A DNA stretch of 57,027 nt from Desulfobulbaceae bacterium UBA2262 (GCA_002347185.1 DDXK01000015.1:2853-59879); one strand, 5' to 3'. Positions 25,769 through 33,433 are shown, counted from the stretch's first letter. Notes: generated by a model from the sequence alone, not told the origin. Numbers and translations are program-made.

Positions 25769-26806
25769 TTATTCCTCTCCTCGTACGCTTTTGATCACTT
25801 CCGGCGGGGTGATGTCGGCAAGACAGGCAATGCCGCAGCGGCCGCAGCCCACGCAGAGGGATTCCTCGAAGGCCTCCACGAAACCGCGGTGTTTGTGGTA
25901 GTAGCGGTACTTGAGGCGGGTGGCGCTCTCGGGCCTGAAATTGTGGCCGCCCGCCACCTTGGCGAAATCAACGAGGTTGCAGGAGTGCAGGGACCGCGTC
26001 TTGTCGGCCTTTTTGAGGGTAAGGTCGATGTGCTCCTCCACGCCGTAGCAGTAGCAGGTCGGGCAGACATTGGCGCAGGTGCCGCAGGAAAGGCACCTGT
26101 CGCCCCAATGCGCCCAGGCCGGGGAACCGAATTCCAGGTCCAGGATCTTGGTGAGGTCCGTGGTGTCGACGCTGGTGGTGAAGCGCTTGCGCTTCTCCGT
26201 GGTGATCTGCTTGTAGAGCCGGTGTTCCTTGCCGCTCGGCTCCCGGCCGGCTATCTGGTCGAGCAAGCCGTAGGCGGCGGCGGAGAGCACCTCGACGAAA
26301 TAACGGTTGCCCAGGTCGGTGAGGAAGAGGTCGAAGCCGTGCAGGGCGATGTCCGCTCCCATGGAACGGCAAAAGCATTGCGGAGCCGGGGCGCAGTCCA
26401 GGCCGATGATGAAGAGCTTCTTTCTTTTTTCAACGTAAACGGGATTGGGGTAGACGCTCCTGGCCAGGACCAGGTCGAGCTTGTTCAGGGCGTTGATGTC
26501 GCAGGGGTGCAGACCGAAGAGGACCAGGGGCGTGTCGCTGCCCGACGGCACCTCCTTTTGCCAGCCGGCTCCCTCCACCTTGAAGTTGGCAAGGGTTTCC
26601 CTGTAGGGCAGGACAAAACGCTTGGCCGAATGCACGGTGAGCCGGTAATCCAGGGCAAGCTCTGCAAAGTCGTACACCCGGTCGAAATCATGCAGGGGCC
26701 GGCCTTCGCGGTCGTATCCCTTCAGGACCGGGCCGACGACGATATTTACGGCCAGCAGCTCGTGGAGGCGGGCCAGATCCTCTTTTTTGATTATCCGGAA
26801 AATCAT
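25769..26806 (-). CDS. hydB: Hydrogenase 4Fe-4S subunit (sulfhydrogenase beta)
   Basis: First gene of the hydrogenase operon. The 345-residue protein has a HydB-type N-terminal region (LVLFGLHPCDINALNKLD, then LDCAPAPQCFC) and two 4Fe-4S motifs: CLSCGTCANVCPTC near residue 240 and CVGCGRCGIACLAD near 322. It links HydG to the other clusters. GAGGAGAGCCGTC precedes the ATG, and a promoter with TTGACA and TATATC lies about 70 bp upstream. Confidence 0.9.
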   Translation of the reverse strand: MIFRIIKKEDLARLHELLAVNIVVGPVLKGYDREGRPLHDFDRVYDFAELALDYRLTVHSAKRFVLPYRETLANFKVEGAGWQKEVPSGSDTPLVLFGLHPCDINALNKLDLVLARSVYPNPVYVEKRKKLFIIGLDCAPAPQCFCRSMGADIALHGFDLFLTDLGNRYFVEVLSAAAYGLLDQIAGREPSGKEHRLYKQITTEKRKRFTTSVDTTDLTKILDLEFGSPAWAHWGDRCLSCGTCANVCPTCYCYGVEEHIDLTLKKADKTRSLHSCNLVDFAKVAGGHNFRPESATRLKYRYYHKHRGFVEAFEESLCVGCGRCGIACLADITPPEVIKSVRGEE

Positions 26807-27123
26807 GACGGCTCTCCTCTGTGGCGTGGGCGGAGGCGAGTATTTCGGTCAGCGGCGGCTTTCATCCCTATGGGATATAACGGTTCGCCGTTGGCTGTCA
26901 AGCAAATGGCGGGCTGGTTCCGGTCACGGAAAGGCGAGAAAGAGGCTGCGGGCAAGAGCCGGAACCGGGCGTTGCCGCGGCTTTTCCTCTCTGCCGGGAA
27001 CCGGTCGGGCGGTGTTTGGTAAGTGGCTGATGCTTCGCTGAAAAAGAGGGTGACCTTTTGGGGGAAATTGGCTAGAGTGTGGGCCGGATTTTTTCACAAC
27101 CAGCAATCTGATGAGGAGGCCGC
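26807..27123. other. Intergenic region between hydB and moaE-like gene
   Basis: A 317 bp divergent region. It contains the hydB promoter on the minus strand (26874-26901). No coding frame is convincing. The plus-strand half up to 27120 contains no promoter I can support. Confidence 0.6.
26874..26901 (-). promoter_or_regulatory. Predicted sigma-70 promoter of hydBGDA
   Basis: On the minus strand, TTGACA (26901-26896) and TATATC (26879-26874) are 16 bp apart, a 6/6 and 5/6 match. Between them lies AACGGTTCGCCGTT (26879-26892), a 5 bp inverted repeat with a four-base loop that could serve as an operator; that role is only a suggestion. Confidence 0.7.
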
Positions 27124-27489
27124 ATGGATATTTCCAAAACCATCGCCGAAATGAAAAAAAATCCAGCCTTTGCCGAGAATGTCGGCATGGTCCTCGTGCA
27201 TAACGGGGTGGTCCGGGCCTGGTCGCGCAAGACCAGGGAAGGGGTGACGGCGCTCAAGGTCACGCCGGACCAGGAGAAGATCGAGGCGATCCGCCAGGAG
27301 TTCCTGCAGCGGCCTGGCATCTTCGATATTGTCATCGAGGCCAGGAGCGGCAGCTTTCAGCCCGGCGACGATCTGCTCTTCATCGTGGTCGCCGGCGATA
27401 TCCGTGAGAACGTCAAGCCGGCGCTTGCCGACCTTCTTGACCGCGTTAAGGCCGAAGCGATCAGCAAGCAGGAAGTGATGACCGCCTGA
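27124..27489 (+). CDS. MoaE-like protein (divergent molybdopterin synthase large-subunit homologue)
   Basis: A 121-residue protein that aligns by eye with MoaE, the catalytic subunit of molybdopterin synthase, over PGDDLLFIVVAGDIRENVKPAL and the following helix. Two lysines corresponding to the MoaE catalytic pair appear kept (DRVKAE and ISKQE), but the conserved His-Arg of the AHR motif is Ile-Arg (DIRE). It is shorter than usual MoaE (about 150). No moaD or other Mo-cofactor gene is nearby, so the function is uncertain. GAGGAGGCCGC precedes the ATG. Confidence 0.6.
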   Translation: MDISKTIAEMKKNPAFAENVGMVLVHNGVVRAWSRKTREGVTALKVTPDQEKIEAIRQEFLQRPGIFDIVIEARSGSFQPGDDLLFIVVAGDIRENVKPALADLLDRVKAEAISKQEVMTA

Positions 27490-27598
27490 CTGAGTGGATT
27501 CACCCTTGCCAAAAGGCGCGATTCCGGGTACTAAGGTGCCGCGGGCCGCGCGCCGGTAGAGAAGCAGCGTTTATCAACGACACAGGGAGATGACGAGT

Positions 27599-28162
27599 AT
27601 GTACTCCGCCTCTGATTTTCGAAAAGGTTTGAAGGTTCAGATCGATGGCGAACCTTATATCATGACGGATTTTCAATTCTCAAAGCCGGGCAAGGGGCAG
27701 GCCCTCTATCGCTGCCGTCTGCGCAACATGATCACCGGCAATGCCTTCGAGAAGACCTACCGCTCCAACGACAAGCTTGAAAAGGCCGCCCTGGAGGAGC
27801 GTACCATGCAGTACCTCTACAAACAGGGGGACGATTATGTTTTCATGGACAACAGCTCCTACGAGCAGCTGGAGATCTCCAAGGAGCAGCTCGCTGATTC
27901 CATCAACTTCCTGATCGACAACATGGAGGTGGAGGTGCTGCTCTATAACGGCCGGCCCATCGGCGTCACCCTGCCCAACTTCGTCAATCTGGTGGTCACC
28001 CAGGCGGATCCCTGGGTCAAGGGCGATACCAGCGGCTCCGACACCAAGCCGGTCACCGTGGAAACCGGCTATGTCCTGCAGGTGCCCCCCTTCATCGAAG
28101 AGGGCGAGAAGATCCAGATCGACACCCGCACCGGCGCCTACGTGACCCGGGTAAAGCAATAA
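27599..28162 (+). CDS. efp: Elongation factor P
   Basis: Relieves ribosome stalling at polyproline. The ATG at 27599 gives MYSASDFRKGLKVQIDGEPY with GGGAG nine bases upstream; an ATG three codons earlier abuts that site. The modified lysine is Lys32 in KPGKGQALYR. The three-domain length (187 residues) and the C-terminal GEKIQIDTRTGAYVTRVKQ are typical. Its modifying enzyme epmA follows 28 bp later, supporting beta-lysyl-type modification of Lys32. Confidence 0.97.
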   Translation: MYSASDFRKGLKVQIDGEPYIMTDFQFSKPGKGQALYRCRLRNMITGNAFEKTYRSNDKLEKAALEERTMQYLYKQGDDYVFMDNSSYEQLEISKEQLADSINFLIDNMEVEVLLYNGRPIGVTLPNFVNLVVTQADPWVKGDTSGSDTKPVTVETGYVLQVPPFIEEGEKIQIDTRTGAYVTRVKQ

Positions 28163-28190
28163 GCCTTTCTTCGTTTCTCGCCAGACCATC

Positions 28191-29093
28191 ATGATCAGCA
28201 AACACGGCCTGCAGACGCGGGCCGTTCTTGTTCAGAGCCTACGTGATTTTTTCATCAGCCGGGACTATCTCGAGGTGGAAACCCCCCTCCGCATCCCGGC
28301 CCCTGCCCCCGAGGCCCATATCGTCCCTCTGCGCAGCGAGGGCTGGTTTCTGCAGACCTCGCCCGAGCTCTGCATGAAGCGGCTGCTCGCCGCTGGTTTC
28401 CCCAAGATTTTCCAGATCTGCAAATGCTTCCGCGCCCATGAACGCGGAGACCGCCATCTTCCCGAGTTCACCATGCTGGAGTGGTATGCGGCAGGTGCCG
28501 ATTATTTTGATCTCATGGACGAGTGCGAGGGACTGTTCAGGCATCTGGCCCGGGCTCTGGGGGGAGGGGAGAGCCTTGCTGCAGGGGCGAGGCAGATCTC
28601 GTTGGCCGGCTCTTGGGAGCGGCTCACCGTGGCCGAGGCGTTCAGGCGATATGCGCCGTTCAGCGTCGAGGAGGCGCTTGCTGAGGATCTCTTTGACGAG
28701 GCTCTGGTGGTGCATGTCGAGCCCAATCTCGGCTGCCGCACCCCTTCCTTTCTGTACGATTATCCAGCAGAATTAGGGGCACTCGCCCGGCTCAAGCCGC
28801 AAGACCGGAGCGTTGCCGAGCGCTTTGAGCTTTATCTGAACGGCATTGAGTTGGCCAACGGTTTTTCCGAGCTCACCGACCCGGTCGAGCAGCGGCAACG
28901 GTTTCTGTTCGGTCAGGAGGGCATGCGCAAGGCCGGATTTCCTTGCCCGCCAATGCCTGAGCGCTTTTTGGCAGCCTTGGATGATATGCCGGAGGCCGCG
29001 GGCATTGCCCTGGGCGTGGACCGACTGGCCATGCTTTTTGCCGGGGCCGAGAGCATCGAGCAGGTGGTGGCCTTTACGCCGGAAGAACTGTGA
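28191..29093 (+). CDS. epmA: EF-P lysine ligase EpmA (GenX/PoxA)
   Basis: Lysyl-tRNA-synthetase-like enzyme that attaches (beta-)lysine to EF-P. The 300-residue protein is only the class II catalytic domain, without the N-terminal anticodon-binding OB domain of LysRS. Motif 2 is FQICKCFRAHERGDRHLPEF and motif 3 GIALGVDRLAMLF. It follows efp directly. No epmB (lysine 2,3-aminomutase) lies in this window. Confidence 0.95.
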   Translation: MISKHGLQTRAVLVQSLRDFFISRDYLEVETPLRIPAPAPEAHIVPLRSEGWFLQTSPELCMKRLLAAGFPKIFQICKCFRAHERGDRHLPEFTMLEWYAAGADYFDLMDECEGLFRHLARALGGGESLAAGARQISLAGSWERLTVAEAFRRYAPFSVEEALAEDLFDEALVVHVEPNLGCRTPSFLYDYPAELGALARLKPQDRSVAERFELYLNGIELANGFSELTDPVEQRQRFLFGQEGMRKAGFPCPPMPERFLAALDDMPEAAGIALGVDRLAMLFAGAESIEQVVAFTPEEL

Positions 29094-29171
29094 TTGGAAA
29101 AGGCAGGTAACGAGTGACGAGAAAAAGCGTTGCTCTGGTCGGCGTTGTTGTAGCAAACCAGCTTTTCCGGT

Positions 29172-29323
29172 TTTGAAAACTACAAAATCAAACTGCGGAC
29201 CAGCGGCTACCGACTGGTGTACGAGGTAATCGACAGGAGATCTGCGTGCCGGTCATCGCGGTGGGCAAACGGGACAAGGGCGAGGTCTACGGCCAGGCCC
29301 AACGCAGGAGCAAGAAACAGTAG
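29172..29323 (+). pseudogene. RelE/ParE-type toxin remnant with frameshift
   Basis: C-terminal part of a RelE-family toxin. One frame gives FENYKIKLRTSGYRLVYEVID (29172 to about 29235). One base out of register, the next reads EICVPVIAVGKRDKGEVYGQ and on to a TAG at 29321-29323. Together they match the last two strands of RelE toxins. The N-terminal half and any antitoxin are missing. It lies just downstream of epmA and just beyond the end of the vapC-like gene, consistent with repeated toxin-antitoxin turnover here. Confidence 0.7.
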
Positions 29324-29344
29324 GAAAAAGGGAAACGCAACTGG

Positions 29345-29770
29345 CTATTTTGACTGAGCAAGCAGCGGGACGCGCACCTTTTTCGCAGCCTTGCGCAAGG
29401 CTGCGTCGTGGGTGGCCAGAGGAAGTCCAAGCCGCATGGCCAGATCAAGATACGCGGCATCGTAAGTGGAAAGTCCAAATTCGCGGGCAAGGGCGATGAT
29501 TTCCCGCAGCATGCGTTGTGGCGGTTCCGATTCGACCACAATGGGAAGCTCTGCCAACAGAGCCAGGAAGCGAGCGCTGTCCGCCTCGCTCAACCGCTTG
29601 CGGCGCTCCGCCACAAGCAGCACATTGCCGATTTCAAGCGGCCATATCGACGGCACCACCGCCTCCTCCTGGGCAAGACGATCAAGCACCCCATCGGCAT
29701 AACCATCCGCCTCGTCGGCAAAACACCAACTCATCACAACCGAGGCATCAACAACGAACTGCGTTCCCAT
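29345..29770 (-). CDS. vapC: PIN-domain toxin, VapC family
   Basis: Probable ribonuclease toxin of 141 residues. PIN acidic residues are visible in FVVDASVVMSW (Asp8), PLEIGNVL (Glu), STYDAAYLDLA (Asp) and ATHDAALRKA (Asp). Its ATG directly abuts the antitoxin stop, with no base between, so it depends on translation of that gene. It forms a type II toxin-antitoxin module with the upstream gene. Confidence 0.88.
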   Translation of the reverse strand: MGTQFVVDASVVMSWCFADEADGYADGVLDRLAQEEAVVPSIWPLEIGNVLLVAERRKRLSEADSARFLALLAELPIVVESEPPQRMLREIIALAREFGLSTYDAAYLDLAMRLGLPLATHDAALRKAAKKVRVPLLAQSK

Positions 29771-30010
29771 CTAACGCCGGCCCTCTGCGATCATCTCCTT
29801 GATGCTCATCCCGTCCAGCGTGTGCTGCTGCCGGAACTGGCGGAGCGCGGCAATGGCCTGGACGGGTGATTGTTTAGGCGCGCCGGGGGCAGGCTGCAAC
29901 ACGGCAATGGGCACGCCGTGCCTGGTAATGGTGATCTGTTCGCCGGCTTGCACCTGCTCCAGTAATTTGGGCAGGTGGGTTTTTGCCTCATACGCTCCGA
30001 TGGTTTGCAT
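29771..30010 (-). CDS. Phd/YefM-family antitoxin
   Basis: A 79-residue antitoxin. The N-terminal DNA-binding fold reads MQTIGAYEAKTHLPKLLEQV, then GEQITITRHGVPIAVL, the Phd/YefM signature; the C-terminal tail (GMSIKEMIAEGRR) would wrap the toxin. Its leader is unusual: AGGAAAGG, the ribosome-binding site, is directly preceded by G14 and T12 tracts. A well-formed promoter with tandem AGACTAGTT sites lies upstream. Confidence 0.88.
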   Translation of the reverse strand: MQTIGAYEAKTHLPKLLEQVQAGEQITITRHGVPIAVLQPAPGAPKQSPVQAIAALRQFRQQHTLDGMSIKEMIAEGRR

Positions 30011-30020
30011 AACCTTTCCT

Positions 30021-30046
30021 CCCCCCCCCCCCCCAAAAAAAAAAAA
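30021..30046 (-). repeat. T12-G14 homopolymer tract in antitoxin leader
   Basis: On the coding (minus) strand twelve T are followed by fourteen G, ending directly at the AGGAAAGG ribosome-binding site 11 bases before the antitoxin ATG. It is the longest mononucleotide tract I noticed in the window. Such tracts are prone to slippage, so the length may vary between cells or reflect sequencing error. Confidence 0.9.
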
Positions 30047-30048
30047 TC

Positions 30049-30068
30049 AGACTAGTTGTAGACTAGTT
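30049..30068. promoter_or_regulatory. Tandem AGACTAGTT sites, probable antitoxin operator
   Basis: Two copies of AGACTAGTT (30049-30057 and 30060-30068), 11 bp apart, each containing the palindrome ACTAGT. One copy overlaps the -10 element and the other the expected transcription start, as expected for autorepression by a Phd-type antitoxin. Binding is inference. Confidence 0.6.
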
Positions 30069-30093
30069 TAAGGCGGTGCGGAATATTTGTCAA
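30065..30093 (-). promoter_or_regulatory. Predicted sigma-70 promoter of the toxin-antitoxin operon
   Basis: Minus strand TTGACA (30093-30088), 17 bp spacer, TAAACT (30070-30065). The start point would be near 30058, so the T12-G14 tract lies in the transcribed leader. Confidence 0.7.
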
Positions 30094-30176
30094 TGGAATC
30101 CAACGAGGTTGCCGTTGCCCTGTGCGTATCGGTCGCGAATTTTGGCGAGATACGCCTGCTTTTCCCGTCTGCCCAT
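30090..30176 (-). pseudogene. Possible N-terminal transposase/integrase remnant
   Basis: A 28-codon frame behind a perfect AGGAGG site: MGRREKQAYLAKIRDRYAQG, then NGNLVGFH and stop. The first 20 residues resemble the start of integrase-core transposases that begin M-x-R-R-E-K-Q-A-Y-L. Nothing else of the gene follows. It lies in an AT-richer patch next to the toxin-antitoxin promoter. Low certainty. Confidence 0.35.
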
Positions 30177-30381
30177 GGCTGGTAACCTCCTGATCTCTTT
30201 GGTTACCAACAATTTGAGGCAACGATCTCATTTTTACACGACGAATTGGCGACACAACCTATCACAATTTTAGCAAGTAAAAACGGATGCGATGCTACAA
30301 GTATCAGCTAAAGTGTACAGAGATAGTATGCACCTGACACTCTCCAGCCCCTTTCCCCTCGGCGGTGAAGGCCGGTGAGGT

Positions 30382-31185
30382 TCACTTTCCGGCGCAGAGT
30401 TTCTGGATGAGCTGCAGATCGTGCCAGGCCGCCTTTTTCAACTCCGGGTTCTTCAGGAGGAAATCGGGAGGGAAGGTCGGGAGCAGCGGTGTGCCCTTCC
30501 AGTCGTGGAAGCGTCCGCGCAGCTGGCTGAGCGGTTTTGGGGAATGGAGCAGGGTCTGGGCGGCCAAGGCCCCCATGGCGCAGATGAGCCGGGGGCGGAG
30601 AGCGGCAAGCTCCCGGAGGAGGAAGGGGAGGCAGGCCTCGCGTACCGCCGGCTCGGGAGGCTCCGGGGCGGGACATTTGGCCAGATAGGTCAGATGCACT
30701 GCTTCCCTGTCCATGCCGATGGCGGCGAGCATCTTGTCGAGGAGGACGCCTGCTTCACCGCTCATGGGCTGTCCCTGTTGCGCATCGCCGGGAGCGGGAG
30801 TGTCGGCGACGATCAGCACCGCGCCTTCCTTGCCAGGGCCTTCCAGGAAGAGGGGGCGCTCGCAATGCTGGCGCCGGGGGCAGCGGCGGCAGGCGGCGAT
30901 CTCCTCGGCCAGGCCGGCAAGCGAGGCGGGCGGATACGCAACCGGAGACGGGGCGGTTGGTGGCGTGAGCGGAATGGCCCTCTTTTTCGGCTCCTTCTCC
31001 TCTTTTCGCCCGGTTTCTCGAACAGTCCGCAAGAAGGCCGAAAGTTCGGGAGAGGCGGGGTAGGCGTCAATTCCCGCCTCCTTCTGCAGAGTCAGGATCT
31101 TGCGCGCCATGAGGAGCGTCTCCCAAAGCTCCCGGACAGGAAGGTGCGGCCCCTCCGCAGGTGTTGATCTGCTTTCGTCGTTCAT
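30382..31185 (-). CDS. Divergent family 4-like uracil-DNA glycosylase homologue
   Basis: A 267-residue protein with the fold of iron-sulfur family 4 uracil-DNA glycosylases. The cluster cysteines seem kept (CRRC at residues 99-102, Cys171 and Cys185 in KCPAPEPP and REACLPFL). The two catalytic motifs are altered: motif A, normally GEAPG, is DTPAPGDAQQGQPMSG near 129, and motif B, normally HPS or HPA, is FPPDFLLKNP with proline at 239 where histidine is expected. The first 90 residues are low-complexity and charged. It may bind DNA without glycosylase activity, or have a different substrate. Confidence 0.7.
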   Translation of the reverse strand: MNDESRSTPAEGPHLPVRELWETLLMARKILTLQKEAGIDAYPASPELSAFLRTVRETGRKEEKEPKKRAIPLTPPTAPSPVAYPPASLAGLAEEIAACRRCPRRQHCERPLFLEGPGKEGAVLIVADTPAPGDAQQGQPMSGEAGVLLDKMLAAIGMDREAVHLTYLAKCPAPEPPEPAVREACLPFLLRELAALRPRLICAMGALAAQTLLHSPKPLSQLRGRFHDWKGTPLLPTFPPDFLLKNPELKKAAWHDLQLIQKLCAGK

Positions 31186-31345
31186 TTGTTTGGCGACCTC
31201 TTTTTCTTTTCCCCATCATAGCCGCGCCATGGGCAAAGGCCAACGCGAAAATCGTGAGTCGCGCCTTGTGGCGCAGGGGAAAATTTTATAGACTGAAACA
31301 GGTTGTTTTTGCGGAATGAATGCCTGTCGAACGAGGAGAGAGACC

Positions 31346-31948
31346 ATGGACACCCTGACCGCCATCGAAACCAGACGCGCCGTGAAGCATTTCGACCCCA
31401 GCCACCGGATGAGCGAGGAGGAGATCGGCAGGCTTCTGGGGCTGGCGCTGAAATCGCCCACCGCCTTCAACATCCAGAACTGGCGCTTTGTCCTCCTCCG
31501 CGATCCCGCCCACCGGCGGGAGGTGCGCAAGGCTGCCTGGGACCAGGCCCAGGTCACCGACGCCTCGCTGCTCGTGGTTCTCTGCGCCAATCTGAAGAGC
31601 TGGGAGCAGGAGCCGGGTCGCTACTGGCGCAACGCGCCCCGGGAGGTGCAGGAGTACATGGTGCCGGCCATCGACGCCTATTACCGGGGCAAGCCGCTGG
31701 TGGAGCGCGACGAGGCCATGCGTTCCTGCGGGATTGCCGCCCAGACCCTGATGCTGGCGGCCCGGGCCATGGGCTATGACTCCTGCCCCATGGACGGCTT
31801 TGATTTCGAGGCGGTGGCCAGGTTGATCAACCTGCCTGCCGACCACGTCATCGCCATGTTCGTCGCCATCGGCAAGGCCAGCAAGGAGGCCTGGCCGCGA
31901 GGCGGCCAGCTGGATCCGGCCGAGGTGGTGCGCATCGACCGTTTTTGA
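31346..31948 (+). CDS. Nitroreductase-family protein
   Basis: FMN-dependent NAD(P)H oxidoreductase of the nitroreductase fold, 200 residues. Conserved blocks are AIETRRAVKHFDPSHRMSEE (phosphate-binding arginines), LALKSPTAFNIQNWRFVLL, and the C-terminal GYDSCPMDGFD with IAMFVAIGKAS. ATG 31346 is chosen because GAGGAGAGAGACC precedes it. The physiological substrate cannot be told from sequence. A zinc-ribbon gene follows 22 bp later. Confidence 0.88.
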   Translation: MDTLTAIETRRAVKHFDPSHRMSEEEIGRLLGLALKSPTAFNIQNWRFVLLRDPAHRREVRKAAWDQAQVTDASLLVVLCANLKSWEQEPGRYWRNAPREVQEYMVPAIDAYYRGKPLVERDEAMRSCGIAAQTLMLAARAMGYDSCPMDGFDFEAVARLINLPADHVIAMFVAIGKASKEAWPRGGQLDPAEVVRIDRF

Positions 31949-31970
31949 TCATTCGCGAGGGGGCAAGGCC

Positions 31971-32168
31971 ATGCAGGAATTCCGTCTCTGTTCCGTCTGC
32001 GGCTACGGCCGCGGCTTCCATGTTTTTTTCAGGGCCGAGGCCGACGGGGTGCGCCTCGGCCTGATCTGCCCCAACTGCGGCCAGTCCTTCAGCCTTGGCT
32101 GGAAGGAGCCGGATATCTCCCTGCCGCTCATGCCCGTCAAGGAAGAAGTTTTTCCCGAAAAGCCCTGA
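31971..32168 (+). CDS. Small zinc-ribbon-like hypothetical protein
   Basis: A 65-residue protein with two CxxC knuckles, CSVCGYG at residues 7-10 and CPNCGQS near 34-37, which could bind one zinc. No further domain is recognised. It follows the nitroreductase gene by 22 bp with GAGGGGGCAAGGCC upstream, so the two are probably co-transcribed. The function is unknown. The IS630-type element begins about 45 bp downstream. Confidence 0.65.
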   Translation: MQEFRLCSVCGYGRGFHVFFRAEADGVRLGLICPNCGQSFSLGWKEPDISLPLMPVKEEVFPEKP

Positions 32169-32287
32169 AGCGGTCCGTCGTGCCGTCTTTTTTCGGCATC
32201 CCTGCTAGAGGCTAGTACCATGTAACATTTAAAATTTCGCAAACAACGAGAAATAATATATACTCATGGCAACCAAAGGAGGTTGCC

Positions 32288-32794
32288 ATGGCACCAAGAT
32301 ATCGAGTTACCCTGACAAGGCAGGAACGAAAGGACCTTGAATCATTAACGCGAAGCGGAAAAACAGGGGCTAAGAAATTTATCCATGCCCGTGCGTTGTT
32401 GTTATGCGATGCAGGCCCCGATGGGCCGGCGTGGGACGTTGCTGCTGTGGGCGAAGCCTTGGGAGTGACCTCCCGAACAATTGAGCATCTGAAAAAACGT
32501 TTTGTCGAGGACGGCCTGGAAGGTGCCTTGGTTCGCAAAGCGAGAGAAAAGCCGCCACGCGATGTGACTTTTGGCGGTGCTTTTGAAGCACGACTGATTG
32601 CTCTGGCGTGTTCAAAGGCCCCAGAGGGGTACCGACGCTGGACAGTCAGACTGCTTGCAGACAAAGCTGTCGAGCTCAACTTTGCATCTTCCGTTTCGCA
32701 CATGACCGTACAGCGGGTATTAAAAAAAATGAACTTAAGCCTCACCGAAGCAAATACTGGAAAATTCCGCCGAAAGAAAGCGCAGCCTTTGTAG
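32288..32794 (+). CDS. IS630-family transposase, N-terminal frame
   Basis: DNA-binding part of the transposase: helix-turn-helix (VGEALGVTSRTIEHLKKRFV, near residues 55-75) and a second Rve/HTH-like region to about residue 145. The ATG follows AAAGGAGGTTGCC. After codon 147 the zero frame runs out of homology and stops at 32794. The active enzyme needs the -1 shift at 32722-32728. Confidence 0.9.
   Translation: MAPRYRVTLTRQERKDLESLTRSGKTGAKKFIHARALLLCDAGPDGPAWDVAAVGEALGVTSRTIEHLKKRFVEDGLEGALVRKAREKPPRDVTFGGAFEARLIALACSKAPEGYRRWTVRLLADKAVELNFASSVSHMTVQRVLKKMNLSLTEANTGKFRRKKAQPL
32722..32728 (+). other. Programmed -1 frameshift site in IS630 transposase
   Basis: Eight A at 32722-32729 in the context TTA AAA AAA ATG. 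Reading A AAA AAA and slipping one base back continues KKNELKPHRSKYW, the start of the catalytic frame, instead of KKMNLSL. The heptamer fits a canonical A-AAA-AAA slippery site. About 376 residues result. Confidence 0.8.
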
Positions 32795-33420
32795 CGGCGA
32801 TGGAAGATATTCTGGAAGTCTACCACCTGCCGTATGATTCGGATTATCCAGTAATTTGCATGGACGAGTCCAGCAAACAAATGATAGGCGAAGTTCATGC
32901 GCCCATTCCCTGCAAACCCGGACAGCCAATGCGGATGGATGACGAGTATGTCCGAAATGGAGTGGCCGAAATTTTCATGGAAGTGGAACCTTTGGCCGGC
33001 AGGCGCCATGTTGTGGTGACTGAACGCAGAACCCGGAAAGACTGGGCTCAACACATCAAACAAATGCTCGACGAGCGCTACCCTGATGCTGTCAAAGTTC
33101 GGTTGATTATGGATAATCTGAACACTCACAACATCGTCTCACTTTATGAAACGTTCGAGCCTCAAGAGGCAAGACGTCTGGCAGAAAAACTGGATATTCA
33201 TCATACACCCAAACACGGAAGCTGGCTCAACATGGCAGAGATCGAGCTCAGTGTGTTGAAGGGGCAATGTCTCAATCGCAGGATTGCCGACATGCCAAGC
33301 ATGCAGGCCCAAGTCGCGTCATGGCAAAGAGACCGAAACAATAACAGCAAAAAAATAGACTGGCAGTTCACCACAGCGGACGCCAGAATAAAACTGAAGC
33401 GTCTTTATCCGAAATTATGA
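32729..33420 (+). CDS. IS630-family transposase, catalytic frame
   Basis: DDE catalytic domain, read after the -1 shift. The acidic triad is visible: Asp in VICMDESSKQMIG, Asp in RLIMDNLNTHN, and Glu in HGSWLNMAEIELS, with the usual D-x-N...H and N-M-A-E contexts. It ends 14 bp before the right terminal repeat's outer edge. There is no internal stop, so the enzyme should be functional if the shift works. Confidence 0.9.
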
Positions 33421-33433
33421 CTGTTACGTGGTA

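Noticed and set aside
24971..27022. Long open frame antisense to hydG and hydB
   Set aside because: Complement of confident hydrogenase genes, with no domain signature of its own.
30052..30255. Possible 67-residue minus-strand protein upstream of the antitoxin
   Set aside because: It overlaps the predicted promoter and operator, has no good ribosome-binding site and resembles nothing; the 28-codon frame in another register is the better candidate.
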